A stretch of DNA of 64,000 nucleotides from DATAFF01 sp036265615 (GCA_036265615.1 DATAOT010000122.1:1-64000); one strand, 5' to 3'. Shown: positions 34,085 through 43,134, numbered from the stretch's first letter. Notes: generated by a model from the letters alone, not told the origin. Numbers and translations: made by a program.

Positions 34085-34606
34085 TCACCGGTCCCGCTGG
34101 TAGGTGTAGAGGATACAGTTTGACTGCTGCTTGAGCGCGGTCAATTTCCATCCCTTGTGGACAGCGTTGCCCTCGGCCAGGGCCGGCCCGGACCCGACGA
34201 TGACCGGCACGACAGCAATCTCCAATCGGTCGATGGCGTCAAGGTCAAGCAGCCCGCCGATGGTCAGGCCGCCACCGACCACCCAGATGTTCTTTCTGGC
34301 AAGCCTGCGCGCCTCGGCCACCGCCTCGCCGGGGGAGAGAACGGCAACGCAGCTGGGCGGGGCGTCCTTATCGAGGGGCGTGCCGGTGATCACCACGCAG
34401 CGTCGATCGCCATAAGCCCAGTCATGGCGAATGATCTCGAAGGTGGTGCGGCCGGCAATCAGCGTGTCGACATTGGCGAGAAACTCGGCAAAGCCGAACT
34501 CATACGGGTCGTAGTCGAGCAGCCAGTCGATATCGTGGCCCATGCCCGCGATGCGGCCATCGATGCTGACGCCAAGATAGGCGATGATCTGACGGGATTT
34601 GCGCAT
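34085..34606 (-). CDS. Dihydrofolate reductase/RibD C-terminal family protein
   Basis: 173-residue protein of the YyaP/RibD-reductase fold: RQIIAYLGVSIDGRIAG at the start, VDTLIAGRTTFEIIRHDW (NADPH side), and IWVVGGGLTIGGLLDLD (VVGGG cofactor motif) near residue 118, then LEIAVVPVIVGSGPALAEG. ATG 34606 is preferred; a GTG 12 bases upstream abuts an AGGGG. Lone reductase proteins of this family are usually of unknown substrate and rarely true folate enzymes. Downstream of the cNMP-reductase fusion gene with a 63-base gap. Confidence 0.82.
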   Translation of the reverse strand: MRKSRQIIAYLGVSIDGRIAGMGHDIDWLLDYDPYEFGFAEFLANVDTLIAGRTTFEIIRHDWAYGDRRCVVITGTPLDKDAPPSCVAVLSPGEAVAEARRLARKNIWVVGGGLTIGGLLDLDAIDRLEIAVVPVIVGSGPALAEGNAVHKGWKLTALKQQSNCILYTYQRDR

Positions 34607-34669
34607 GGTCCAAGACACACCCCTATCGGCCTGGAAAGTCAGCAGTTTAGTCCCAAACTTCCTTACCGT

Positions 34670-36343
34670 TCAAATTGGCGCAGACGGGCTGCCGGCGGCG
34701 AGCAGGAGGGTGTGAACGCCAGCCACCGCCTGGGCCCCCTCCCCGACCGCCGCGGCGACGCGCTTCACCGAACCCGAGCGGACATCGCCGATGGCGAAGA
34801 CGCCGGAAAGGCTGGTCTCGAGCGCATGTGCGCTGCCCGCTGCCTCACCGGTAAGAATGAAGCCCTTGGTGTCGCGGGTGACGCCGCAATCCTTCAGCCA
34901 GTCGGTGTTCGGCTCGGCGCCTATGAACAGGAACAGATGGCCGACCGGCCGGGTCACCTCCGCGCCCTGGCGCCGCCAAGTCACCGTTTCGAGCAGGCCG
35001 TTGCTGCCTTCGAGCCTGGTAACCTCGGCGCTGGTCACGACCTCGACATTGGCGAGGCCGGAGATCCGGTCGATGAGGTAGCGCGACATGTTGGCTTCGA
35101 GGCTCGGACCGCGCACCAGCAACCATACCTTGCGGGCCCGGCCCGACAGATAGACGGTGGCCTGACCGGCCGAATTGCCGCCGCCGACCAGGGCCACTTC
35201 CTGCCCGAGGCAGAGCTTCGCCTCGAGCGGGGAGGCCCAATAATGAACACTCGAGCCCTCGAAATCGGCGAGGTTGGGGATGGCAAGCCGCCGGTAGCGG
35301 GCGCCACTGGCAATAACCACGGCGCGGGCTCGGGCGCTCTCGCCATTCATCAAGCGCAAGGTCCAGTGCCGGGCGCCGCCCAGCTTGGGACTCTCGAGAC
35401 TTGCCACCTCATCGGGAATGGCCATCTCGACCCCGAATTTTTGGGCCTGGTTGTAGGCCCTGGCCATCAATGCCATGCCGCTGATCCCTGTCGGAAAGCC
35501 GAGATAGTTCTCGATCCGGGCCGAGGCGCCGGCCTGGCCGCCAAAGGCGCGACAGTCGAGCACGAGCACCGACAGGCCCTCCGAACCGGCATAGACGGCC
35601 GTGGCAAGGCCGGCCGGTCCGGCGCCGATGACGATCAGGTCGTAGAGGCGTTCAGGATCGATTGCACTTAGCAGTCCAAGACAACGGGCAAGCTCGTCCT
35701 CGCTCGGCGAGCGCACGAACTTGCCGTTCGGGCACAGCACGATGGGCAGCTCGGAGGAATCGAGGTGAAAGCGCTCGATCAGGGTTTTCGCTTCCGGATC
35801 GACCTCGGGATCGAGATGCTGAAAAGGATGGCCGTTGCGCGACAGAAAACCCTCGAGGCGGAGAACGAGGGGATGATCGGCGCGACCGATGATGATCGGG
35901 CCGCCGACGCCAGTCTCGATCAAACCGACCCGGCGCAGAATCAAGGCCCGCATGATCCGCTCGCCGATTTCGGCTTCGCCGACAAGCAGCGCCCGCAGCC
36001 GCTCGGGCGATATGATCAGAGCCCGGCCCGGGCTCGTCGCATAGGCATCCACCAAGGACGGCCGACCGGCCAATTGTGCCAGCTCTCCCATGAAGGAGCC
36101 GGGCTCATGGGTCACGATGAGATCGTGATGGCCCAGCTGATCGCGTCGGGTGACGTCGACTTCACCGGCGAGGATGACAACGAGCCCGCGTCCGACCTTG
36201 CCGACCTCGGCCAGTGACTCGCCAGCGGCAAAGCAGCTGACCTCTCCGAAGCGCAGCAGACGCTCGATCTCTACCTCGTCGAGCTTGGGAAAGATCTGGT
36301 CGTGGCGGGAGTCGAGGATGGAAGGATTGGTGCGAGCGGGCAT
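34670..36343 (-). CDS. Cyclic-nucleotide-binding thioredoxin-reductase-like fusion protein
   Basis: 557-residue fusion. Residues about 15-130 are a cyclic-nucleotide-binding beta-barrel (RFGEVSCFAAGESLAEVGKV, GELAQLAGRPSLVDAYA), about 165-225 a thioredoxin-like stretch (SSELPIVLCPNGKFVRSP), and 232-557 a pyridine nucleotide-disulfide reductase with FAD motif IVIGAGPAGLATAVYAGSEG and NADPH motif EVALVGGGNSAGQATVY. The redox CxxC of true thioredoxin reductase is missing: the site reads SSVHYWASPLEAKLC. The architecture is a known group in rhizobia and mycobacteria, probably a regulated flavin oxidoreductase. Divergent from the CoA-transferase operon. Confidence 0.86.
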   Translation of the reverse strand: MPARTNPSILDSRHDQIFPKLDEVEIERLLRFGEVSCFAAGESLAEVGKVGRGLVVILAGEVDVTRRDQLGHHDLIVTHEPGSFMGELAQLAGRPSLVDAYATSPGRALIISPERLRALLVGEAEIGERIMRALILRRVGLIETGVGGPIIIGRADHPLVLRLEGFLSRNGHPFQHLDPEVDPEAKTLIERFHLDSSELPIVLCPNGKFVRSPSEDELARCLGLLSAIDPERLYDLIVIGAGPAGLATAVYAGSEGLSVLVLDCRAFGGQAGASARIENYLGFPTGISGMALMARAYNQAQKFGVEMAIPDEVASLESPKLGGARHWTLRLMNGESARARAVVIASGARYRRLAIPNLADFEGSSVHYWASPLEAKLCLGQEVALVGGGNSAGQATVYLSGRARKVWLLVRGPSLEANMSRYLIDRISGLANVEVVTSAEVTRLEGSNGLLETVTWRRQGAEVTRPVGHLFLFIGAEPNTDWLKDCGVTRDTKGFILTGEAAGSAHALETSLSGVFAIGDVRSGSVKRVAAAVGEGAQAVAGVHTLLLAAGSPSAPI

Positions 36344-36463
36344 GGACTCCCCATAGCATTGGGATGCGGCGACTTGTATTCAACAAATCGACCTCGATCG
36401 AGTCCTGCTTTCGTTCAGCCTGCGGTTGCGGCAGGATCAATAAAGTCTCCAGGAGCACGCCAT

Positions 36464-37657
36464 ATGGACGGCATCATAGAGGGTGACTGCCTGACCTTCG
36501 CCGAGGGATCGGCGACCAGCAACGTGCTGATCCGCGAGACCATGGACGCGGTTTCGCACCTTCGGGATCTCAAGGTGTGGTTCGGCGTCCTGATCACCGG
36601 GCACGGGCTGTCAGGGCGAGGATCAAAGGCCGGCACCTATGCCGGCTTTCTGGGCGCGCGCGAGCTCGTCGAACGGGGCGAGGCGAGCATTCATCCGGTG
36701 CCCTACAGCATGCTCGGCCGGTTTCTTTCCGGCGGCGCATGGAAAGTGTCAGTGCTCGTTGCGAGCGGCTGCCGGACAGGCGAGCGGATTCGCGTCGGCC
36801 CGCATCTCGGAGCGATCGGATCATGCATTGCGGGGGCGCGGCTGACCATCGTACAGCCGACGACCGAGCTGCCCGAGGTCGCCGGCACGCTGATCGATGC
36901 CGACTGCCGCGTGATCGAGCTGCCGGAAAGCGCAAACCGGCTGCCGGAGCTCGAAGACGTTCAGCCGAGCGCGATCGAGGCGGCGATGGCCTCGCATGTG
37001 GCCGTGCTTGTGCCGGACGGGGCCACGATCGAGCTCGGAATCGGAGGGACCATCGATGCGGTGGCCCGCGGATTGGCCAACAAATCCCGTCTCGGGGTTC
37101 ATACGGGCCTCATGTCGGACGCGTCGCAGTTCTTGATGAGCTGCGGCGCCGTCACCAATTGTCACAAGGCTTTCGAACCCGGGCGCAGCGTCGCTACCGG
37201 CCTTCTGGGCAGCCGCGCGCTCTATCGCTTTGCCCATCAGAACGACCAGCTTCTGCTCTGTCCTGCCGAGATGACGCATTCTGCAACGATCCTGCAAAAC
37301 GAGCCGTGCTTCGTCGCGATCAATTCGGCGCTCGAGGTCGACCTTGCGGGACAGGTGAATTGCGAGGCGGTGGAGGGGCGCTATATCGGAGCGGTCGGCG
37401 GGGTGCCCGATTTCCACAACGCCGCCTACGGCCATCGCAACGGGCGCGCCATCATCGCGCTCGCCTCGCAGGCGCCAAGCGGCCGGTCGCGCATCGTTGC
37501 GCGCCTGAGCGGGCCGGCGACGTTGCCGGCATCGGTTGCCGATGTCGTCGTGACGGAATTCGGTATCGCGTCTTTGCGCGATCGATCATTGGAAGAACGC
37601 CGCAATGCGCTGATCGCCATCGCCCATCCCGACCATCGCAGGAGGCTTGCCGGATGA
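36464..37657 (+). CDS. Acetyl-CoA hydrolase/4-hydroxybutyrate CoA-transferase family protein
   Basis: Family I CoA-transferase-like protein, 397 residues. Family landmarks are the catalytic-glutamate region INSALEVDLAGQVNCEA (about 285-300), GGVPDFHNAAYGHRNGRAI (oxyanion/CoA loop) and VVVTEFGIASLRDRS near the C-terminus. ATG 36464 has AGGAG eight bases upstream. It is the first gene of an operon, its stop overlapping the next start as ATGA, followed by two MoeA-type genes. A CoA-transferase with molybdenum-cofactor insertion genes is not an obvious pairing; it may serve a molybdoenzyme pathway elsewhere (inference). Confidence 0.85.
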   Translation: MDGIIEGDCLTFAEGSATSNVLIRETMDAVSHLRDLKVWFGVLITGHGLSGRGSKAGTYAGFLGARELVERGEASIHPVPYSMLGRFLSGGAWKVSVLVASGCRTGERIRVGPHLGAIGSCIAGARLTIVQPTTELPEVAGTLIDADCRVIELPESANRLPELEDVQPSAIEAAMASHVAVLVPDGATIELGIGGTIDAVARGLANKSRLGVHTGLMSDASQFLMSCGAVTNCHKAFEPGRSVATGLLGSRALYRFAHQNDQLLLCPAEMTHSATILQNEPCFVAINSALEVDLAGQVNCEAVEGRYIGAVGGVPDFHNAAYGHRNGRAIIALASQAPSGRSRIVARLSGPATLPASVADVVVTEFGIASLRDRSLEERRNALIAIAHPDHRRRLAG

Positions 37658-38664
37658 GCGTGCTCAAGCCCGTTGGCGAAGCACTCGGGCCGGTGCTGGC
37701 ATCGCTCGCGCCGCTGAAGCCGGTAGAGGTCCCGCTGGCCAAGGCGCTTGGCAAGGTGTTGGCCGAAGATATCCGGGCGGCTTGTGCCCTGCCGGAGCGC
37801 CCCGAGGCGCTGCGGCATGGCTTTGCGGTACCATCACGGTCGACGATCGGCGCGTCGGCAGAGTCGCCGGTCATGCTCGCGACAGCGCCGAGCGAGGTGA
37901 TGATCGGCGACACCTTGCCCGAAGGCTGCGATGCGGTGCTTCCGCCTGACGCGATCGGCGCGATCGGTCACGCCGTCGCTGTTACCCAGGCGGCAGCACC
38001 GGGCGAGGCGGCGCGGCTCGTCGGACACGACATCGCGGCCGGCCGACTCATTGCCGGGCGGGGTGGCATCGTCACAGCCGAGATTCGGCTGATCCTGCAA
38101 TGCGCCGGAATCGATCGCGTGCGGCTCGTCGAACCGCGGGTGGCGCTCGAGGGTCAGCGGCTGCCGGCAACAGGCTGGCTCGAGGCCACCCTGGACATGC
38201 TTGGCTGCCGCCTGTCCGCCAGCAGCGATGCCGATATCGCCGTTTCGTGGTCGCATTCGGGCGAGCCGCGGCTTGCGCTTCAGCCCGGTGCAACCGCAAG
38301 CATCAGTCCGGGCAATGGCGGAAGGGTCAGCATCGCACTGCCGCAACGGTTCGACGGATTGATGGCGGGGTTCCTGACGCTGGCGCTGCCGCTGATCGCG
38401 GTCCTGTCGCACCGCCAGATCCGGCTTGAGGCAAGACCGCTCACGCACAAGATCGTCTCGATGATCGGAGCGACGGATTGCGTGCTCCTCGAGACGACGC
38501 GGCAAGGATTCAAACCGCTGACCAGCGGCGAGATCACGCTGGCAGCCCTCGCCGACTCCGATGCCTTCGCGCTGATGCCGCCGGAGAGCGAGGGCGTGCC
38601 TGCCGGCCAGCCGATTGCCGCAACTCCCCTCAATGCCATGCTTGAGGAGCAGACAGCGCCGTGA
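37654..38664 (+). CDS. Degenerate MoeA-like protein
   Basis: 336-residue protein related to the N-terminal part of MoeA (molybdopterin molybdotransferase): VPLAKALGKVLAEDIRA, LPERPEALRHGFAV in place of the SxMDGYAV motif, and LPEGCDAVLPPDAIGAIG in place of ATGxxxPxGAD. The catalytic half is eroded: no SGGTSxGxxD and no PGxPxS motif. It starts with ATGA overlapping the CoA-transferase stop (GGAGG upstream) and its own stop overlaps the next gene as GTGA. It may partner with the complete MoeA-PBP fusion next door as a regulatory or structural subunit. Confidence 0.72.
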   Translation: MSVLKPVGEALGPVLASLAPLKPVEVPLAKALGKVLAEDIRAACALPERPEALRHGFAVPSRSTIGASAESPVMLATAPSEVMIGDTLPEGCDAVLPPDAIGAIGHAVAVTQAAAPGEAARLVGHDIAAGRLIAGRGGIVTAEIRLILQCAGIDRVRLVEPRVALEGQRLPATGWLEATLDMLGCRLSASSDADIAVSWSHSGEPRLALQPGATASISPGNGGRVSIALPQRFDGLMAGFLTLALPLIAVLSHRQIRLEARPLTHKIVSMIGATDCVLLETTRQGFKPLTSGEITLAALADSDAFALMPPESEGVPAGQPIAATPLNAMLEEQTAP

Positions 38665-40607
38665 CGGCCGAGGACCTTACAGCATTCCCGCCTCCTGCTC
38701 AGGAGCAGTTCCTGCGCACCCTGTCGCGCGAGGAGGCGATTGCCGCCTTCAGGCGGGCGCTCAAGCCGAAGCCGCTCGGCACCGAAGAGGTGCCGCTCGG
38801 CAGCCTGCTCGGGCGAGTCCTCGCGAGCGAGGTGGTGGCGCCGGTCGACACGCCTCCCTTCGATCGCTCGGTGGTCGACGGCTTCGCGGTGCGTTCCGAT
38901 GATCTGCGGCAGGCGTCGCAGACGGGGCCGGTGCTTCTCGAGCTCAATCAGGAGACGATCGCCTGTGGAGTCGCACCGGCGCTCGCGGTCGAGCCGCACA
39001 CCGCAACCTATATCGCGACCGGCGGTCCGGTGCCGCGCGGCGCCGATGCGGTGGTGATGATCGAGCACACCAATCCCGGCGAAGGCCGCTTTATCGCCGT
39101 TCATCGCGCGATCAGCCCTGGACAGAACATCGCCTTCGCCGGTTCCGACATCGCTCGCGGGCAAACGGTGCTGCACAAGGGAACGGTCATCAGCGCGCTC
39201 GAGATCGGGATGCTCGCGGCAATCGGCAAGGCGACCGCAACGGTCTGGCGCAGACCGCGGGTCGCCGTGCTGTCGACCGGCAGCGAGCTTGTGGAGCCGG
39301 GCGAAGCGCTGCCGCCGGCGGCCGTGTACGACTCCAACGGCGCGATCATCGCCGCAGCCCTCGAGGAGAACAATTGCGTGGCGCTGCGGCAGCCGGCAAT
39401 CCCCGATGACCACAGCGAGATGACAAAGGCGGTCCGCGCGGCATTCGAATCGTCGGACGCGGTGATCCTGTCCGGGGGCACCTCGAAGGGTGCGGGCGAT
39501 CTCACCTATCGGATTGTCGAGCAATTGGGCAAACCGGGCATCATCGTGCACGGCGTGGCGCTCAAGCCCGGCAAACCGCTGTGCCTCGCGGTATGCGATG
39601 CCAAGCCGGTGGTGGTGCTGCCGGGCTTTCCGACATCGGCGATGTTCACCTTCCATGACATCGTTGCACCGATCCTGCGCATCATGGCGGGCCTGCCGGC
39701 GCGCCAGGAAAATACCGTCCAAGCCACTGTTCCGGTGCGCGTTCCCTCCGAGCTCGGGCGCGCCGAATTCGTCATGGTCGGCCTGTCGCATGGACCGCAA
39801 GGGCTTGTGGCCCATCCGGTCGGCAAGGGCTCGGGAGCGGTAACGGCCTTCTCGCAGGCCGACGGGTTCTTCGCCATCGACGCCTTGGCCGAGGCGCTGC
39901 CGGCCGGGAGCACGGTCGAAGTCAAGCTGCTGGCGAGCCTCTTGCGGATACCCGAGCTCGTGATCATGGGCAGTCATTGCATCGGACTCGATGCGGTGGT
40001 CAGCATGCTGATGGAGCAGGATGTAAGAGTGCGGATTCTCGCGCTCGGCAGCCTTGGCGGGCTCGCGGCGCTGAAACGCGCCGAGTGCGACATCGCTCCC
40101 ATCCATCTGCTCGAGCCGGAGACCGATGCCTATAACGCGCCATTCCTGTCAGATGAAATGCGGCTGATCAAAGGCTGGCGGCGGATGCAGGGATTGGTGT
40201 TCAGGCCAGGCGACAAGCGTTTCGAGGGCCGGTCGATCGACGACGCCGTGGCAGCTGCTCTTGCCGATCCTCGATGCCTGATGGTGAACCGCAATCAGGG
40301 TTCCGGGACGCGCGTGCTGATCGATCGGCTGCTTAAGGGGGCGCAACCTCCGGGCTATTGGAACCAGCCGCGGGCGCACAATGCGGTGGCGGCGAGCGTG
40401 GCGCAGATGCGGGCCGACTGGGGCGTGGCGATCAAGCAGGCGGCCGATGCGCTCCAGCTCGAATTCATTCCGTTGGCGGAGGAACATTATGATTTCGCCG
40501 TGCTGCGACAGCCGCGCAACAGCCAAGTGCTGGCGTCCTTCGAAGCGACGCTGAGCAAGGCGAAAGGGCGGCTCGAGGCCCTGGGCTTCGTCATGGAGGA
40601 GCACTAG
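38661..40607 (+). CDS. MoeA fused to a periplasmic-binding-protein-like domain
   Basis: 648-residue two-domain protein. Residues 1-430 are full MoeA, which inserts molybdate into adenylated molybdopterin: PPFDRSVVDGFAV, ATGGPVPRGADAVV, VLSTGSELVEPGE, ILSGGTSKGAGDLTY and VVVLPGFPTSAM. Residues about 435-640 are a LysR-effector/periplasmic-binding-like domain (PELVIMGSHCIGLDAVVS, LMVNRNQGSGTRVLIDRLL). No signal peptide, so cytoplasmic; the second domain may sense or deliver an oxyanion or other ligand. GTG start overlapping the previous stop (GTGA). Convergent with modE. The architecture is known in many bacteria and archaea but its ligand is not. Confidence 0.88.
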   Translation: MTAEDLTAFPPPAQEQFLRTLSREEAIAAFRRALKPKPLGTEEVPLGSLLGRVLASEVVAPVDTPPFDRSVVDGFAVRSDDLRQASQTGPVLLELNQETIACGVAPALAVEPHTATYIATGGPVPRGADAVVMIEHTNPGEGRFIAVHRAISPGQNIAFAGSDIARGQTVLHKGTVISALEIGMLAAIGKATATVWRRPRVAVLSTGSELVEPGEALPPAAVYDSNGAIIAAALEENNCVALRQPAIPDDHSEMTKAVRAAFESSDAVILSGGTSKGAGDLTYRIVEQLGKPGIIVHGVALKPGKPLCLAVCDAKPVVVLPGFPTSAMFTFHDIVAPILRIMAGLPARQENTVQATVPVRVPSELGRAEFVMVGLSHGPQGLVAHPVGKGSGAVTAFSQADGFFAIDALAEALPAGSTVEVKLLASLLRIPELVIMGSHCIGLDAVVSMLMEQDVRVRILALGSLGGLAALKRAECDIAPIHLLEPETDAYNAPFLSDEMRLIKGWRRMQGLVFRPGDKRFEGRSIDDAVAAALADPRCLMVNRNQGSGTRVLIDRLLKGAQPPGYWNQPRAHNAVAASVAQMRADWGVAIKQAADALQLEFIPLAEEHYDFAVLRQPRNSQVLASFEATLSKAKGRLEALGFVMEEH

Positions 40608-40622
40608 AGCGTGATGCTCTAG
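40604..40622. terminator. Palindrome spanning the convergent stop codons of moeA-PBP and modE
   Basis: CTAGAGC (40604-40610) pairs perfectly with GCTCTAG (40616-40622) across a 5-base loop. It contains the TAG stop of the moeA fusion and, on the other strand, the TAG stop of modE, in an 11-base intergenic gap. A short T run is lacking, so efficiency is uncertain. Confidence 0.45.
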
Positions 40623-40954
40623 CGGGTGGCATTGTCGAAGATGCGGAGCTGGCGCGCCACGGCTTGGCGCGCCTTCCGCTCCATCGCCCGGTACTCTTGC
40701 ACGATGGCATGGCCGAGCGGCGTCAAGGTGGCGCCGCCGCCTTTCTGGCCGCCCATCCGCGATATCACCAAGGGCTCGCGGAAGGCGGCGTTCATGTCCG
40801 ACACGAGCTCCCAGACCCGGCGGTAAGACATCGACAGCGAACGCCCGGCCGCAGCAATCGAGCCGTGCTCCGCAATGCGCTCGAGCACGAGCACCTTGCC
40901 GGGACCAAGTCTTGCATTGTGGTCAAGATCAATCCGGATGCTCAGCCTGGCCAT
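40619..40954 (-). CDS. modE: ModE-type regulator, DNA-binding domain only
   Basis: 111-residue winged helix protein matching the N-terminal domain of ModE: GKVLVLERIAEHGSIAAAGR, MSYRRVWELVSDMNAAF and GGQKGGGATLTPLG. The C-terminal molybdate-binding (Mop/TOBE) domains of E. coli ModE are absent, so it cannot bind molybdate in the known way. Last gene of modA-modB-modC-modE on the minus strand, overlapping the end of modC by 13 bases. A candidate operator upstream of modA fits autoregulation of the operon. Confidence 0.88.
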   Translation of the reverse strand: MARLSIRIDLDHNARLGPGKVLVLERIAEHGSIAAAGRSLSMSYRRVWELVSDMNAAFREPLVISRMGGQKGGGATLTPLGHAIVQEYRAMERKARQAVARQLRIFDNATR

Positions 40955-41619
40955 CGATCACCTGTCCGACCGTTCTCCAGCACGATGACATTGTTGGCTA
41001 TTCTCGAGACTTCCGCCACATCATGGGAAACATAGAGGATCGGCACGCGCGCCACGTCGCGCAGGCGCTCGAGCACCGACAGGATCTCCGCCTTGCGGGC
41101 GCCATCGAGAGCAGCCAGGGGCTCGTCCATCAGCAGCATGCAGGGCTCGGAGAGCAGTGCCCGGCCGATGGCAACCCGCTGCCGCTCGCCACCCGACAGG
41201 TTCACCGGCCGGCGGGCGAGAATGTGCTCGATGCCGAGCAGCCCGACCACGCGGTCGAGAGTTATGGCCGGGTCGCGGCGGGCGGCACGCCGGCCTGCGA
41301 AAAACCGGCCAAAGAGCAGGTTCTGCCGGACGGTCAGATGCGGGAAGAGGCGGCCATCCTGGAAAACATAACCCATCCGACGGCGATAGGGCGGCACAAA
41401 GACATCGCCGTCCGTGTCCAACATGATGCGGCCATCGAAGACGATGCGGCCGCGCTCGGGACGCAGCAATCCGGCTATGGCATTCAGCGCGGTCGTCTTG
41501 CCGGACCCGGAGGGACCGAACAGCGCGGTGGCGCGGCTGTCGGTGCGAAAGGCGATGTCCAGGGTGAAGTCGCCCTGGCGATGATACAGCGTGACCTCGA
41601 GACCCTCAGGACGAGACAC
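40942..41619 (-). CDS. modC: Molybdate ABC transporter ATP-binding protein
   Basis: ATPase of the molybdate importer. Walker A FGPSGSGKTTALNAI (about 35-49), Q-loop VFQDGRLFPHLTV, signature NLSGGERQRVAIGRAL, Walker B LLMDEPLAALD and switch histidine in YVSHDVAEV. About 225 residues, ending shortly after the nucleotide-binding domain: the usual C-terminal molybdate-binding TOBE/Mop domain of ModC (about 130 residues) is missing. GTG 41619 is chosen over TTG 41628; both overlap the end of modB. ATPase role is secure; the missing domain means no ModC-level molybdate inhibition. Confidence 0.92.
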   Translation of the reverse strand: MSRPEGLEVTLYHRQGDFTLDIAFRTDSRATALFGPSGSGKTTALNAIAGLLRPERGRIVFDGRIMLDTDGDVFVPPYRRRMGYVFQDGRLFPHLTVRQNLLFGRFFAGRRAARRDPAITLDRVVGLLGIEHILARRPVNLSGGERQRVAIGRALLSEPCMLLMDEPLAALDGARKAEILSVLERLRDVARVPILYVSHDVAEVSRIANNVIVLENGRTGDRWPG

Positions 41620-42304
41620 GACGGCCAACGAACCGCGCCAGGAGCTCGGACCCGATCAGCGCCGCCATCGATATGGCGACCGAGATCAGGGTGAGCCGCA
41701 TGGCAGCCATGTCGCCGCCCGGCACCTGGGTGAACGTGTAGATCGCGGACGGCAGGGTCTGGGTTTCGCCGGGAATGTTCGAGACGAAGGTGATGGTTGC
41801 ACCGAACTCGCCCATCGACTTGGCGAAGGACAGGATCATGCCGGCGAGGATGCCCGGCAGGATCAGCGGCAAGGTGACGACGACGAAGACGAAAGCCGGG
41901 CGTGCGCCGAGCGTCAGCGCGGCGGCCTCGAGCCGGCGGTCGACGGCCTCGATCGAGAGCCGGATGGCGCGCACCATGAATGGAAAGCCCATCACCGCAC
42001 AGGCGAGCGCCGCACCCGTCCAGCGAAACGAGAAGACAATGCCAAAGCGGTCGGCAAGGAAAGCACCGATTGGAGCCTTTCTCCCGAAACTGAGCAGCAG
42101 CAGATAGCCGGTCACCACCGGCGGGAGAATGAGCGGCAAATGGACGAGCGTGTCGAGCAGGGTCTTGCCGTAGAAGCGACCCCTGGCCAGGAGGTAAGCG
42201 AGAGCGAGGCCGACGGGCAAGCTCGCCGCCACCGCCGTCGAGGCGACGAGGACGCTGAGACGGACCGCCGTCCACTCCTCGCTCGTCAGCCAATCAAGGA
42301 GCAC
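41606..42304 (-). CDS. modB: Molybdate ABC transporter permease
   Basis: 232-residue inner-membrane permease with about six helices. ModB features: LPPVVTGYLLLLSFGRKAPI, ARGRFYGKTLLDTLVHLPLI and the EAA loop LEAAALTLGARPAFVF near residues 133-148, then SMGEFGATITFVSNIPGETQ. GTG start 11 bases after modA. Its end overlaps the modC start. Confidence 0.94.
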   Translation of the reverse strand: MLLDWLTSEEWTAVRLSVLVASTAVAASLPVGLALAYLLARGRFYGKTLLDTLVHLPLILPPVVTGYLLLLSFGRKAPIGAFLADRFGIVFSFRWTGAALACAVMGFPFMVRAIRLSIEAVDRRLEAAALTLGARPAFVFVVVTLPLILPGILAGMILSFAKSMGEFGATITFVSNIPGETQTLPSAIYTFTQVPGGDMAAMRLTLISVAISMAALIGSELLARFVGRRVSS

Positions 42305-42315
42305 AGGAGCACCGA

Positions 42316-43134
42316 TCAGGAGCCTGACGCAGCCTTGTTGAGGATGACGAACCCCTGCCTGTCGAACACGCCCTTGGCATCACCGCCACGCAGGAAATCA
42401 AAGAACGAAGCGGCCGCAGGATCGGACGAGCTCTTGGTGATGGCGATCGGATAGATGATGGGCTGGTGGCTGCTTTCCGGAAAGGCGGCGAGGACCTTCA
42501 CCTTCGGATCCGAGATGGCATCAGTACGATAGACAATGCCGAGCGGCGCCTCGCCGCGCTCGACGAGCAGCAGGGCCGCCCGTACATTCTCGGCCTGCGC
42601 GAGCTTGGTCTTCACTGCATCCCAGGCGCCGAGCTTCTGCAGTGCGGCCTTGCCATATTTGCCGGCCGGCACCGAGTCGACGTTGGCGATGGCAAGACGG
42701 CCGTCGCCCAGCGCTGCCGAAAGATCGAGCTTGGGACCGATCTCGACCTTGGCAGTCGAGTCCCTGGGGGCGACGAGAACAAGCTGGTTGCCCAGCAGAT
42801 TGACGCGCGTGTCAGGTTTAATCAGGTTCTTCCTGGCGAGATAGTCCATCCAGTCGAGATCGGCCGAGGCGAAGATATCGGCCGGGGCGCCGCTTTCGAT
42901 CTGCTTGGCGAGCGCGGACGATGCCGCATAGGAGATCGCGACTTTCCTGCCACCGGATTTGGCACTCCAGTCCTTGGCGATGTCGTCGAGGGCAGTCTTG
43001 AGCGAAGCGGCGGCAAATACCACGACATCGCGGTCCTGCGCCCATGAGGATGACGCAAGGGGTCCGAGCACGAACACCGCGGCGCAGATCGTCGAAATTG
43101 CGAAACGACGCGACCACATCAGCAAATTACCCAT
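42316..43134 (-). CDS. modA: Molybdate ABC transporter substrate-binding protein
   Basis: Periplasmic molybdate/tungstate-binding protein, 272 residues. Signal peptide of about 32 residues ending SSSWA, then the ModA opening VVVFAAASLKTALDDIAKDW and later ISYAASSALAKQIESGAPAD and FASADLDWMDYL (oxyanion-coordinating Ser residues). ATG at 43134 has AGGAGG six bases upstream. First gene of modABCE; a ModE-like inverted repeat lies 20 bases before the start codon. Confidence 0.94.
   Translation of the reverse strand: MGNLLMWSRRFAISTICAAVFVLGPLASSSWAQDRDVVVFAAASLKTALDDIAKDWSAKSGGRKVAISYAASSALAKQIESGAPADIFASADLDWMDYLARKNLIKPDTRVNLLGNQLVLVAPRDSTAKVEIGPKLDLSAALGDGRLAIANVDSVPAGKYGKAALQKLGAWDAVKTKLAQAENVRAALLLVERGEAPLGIVYRTDAISDPKVKVLAAFPESSHQPIIYPIAITKSSSDPAAASFFDFLRGGDAKGVFDRQGFVILNKAASGS

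Noticed and set aside
34085..34606. True dihydrofolate reductase (folA)
   Set aside because: The sequence follows the RibD C-terminal/YyaP pattern rather than FolA.
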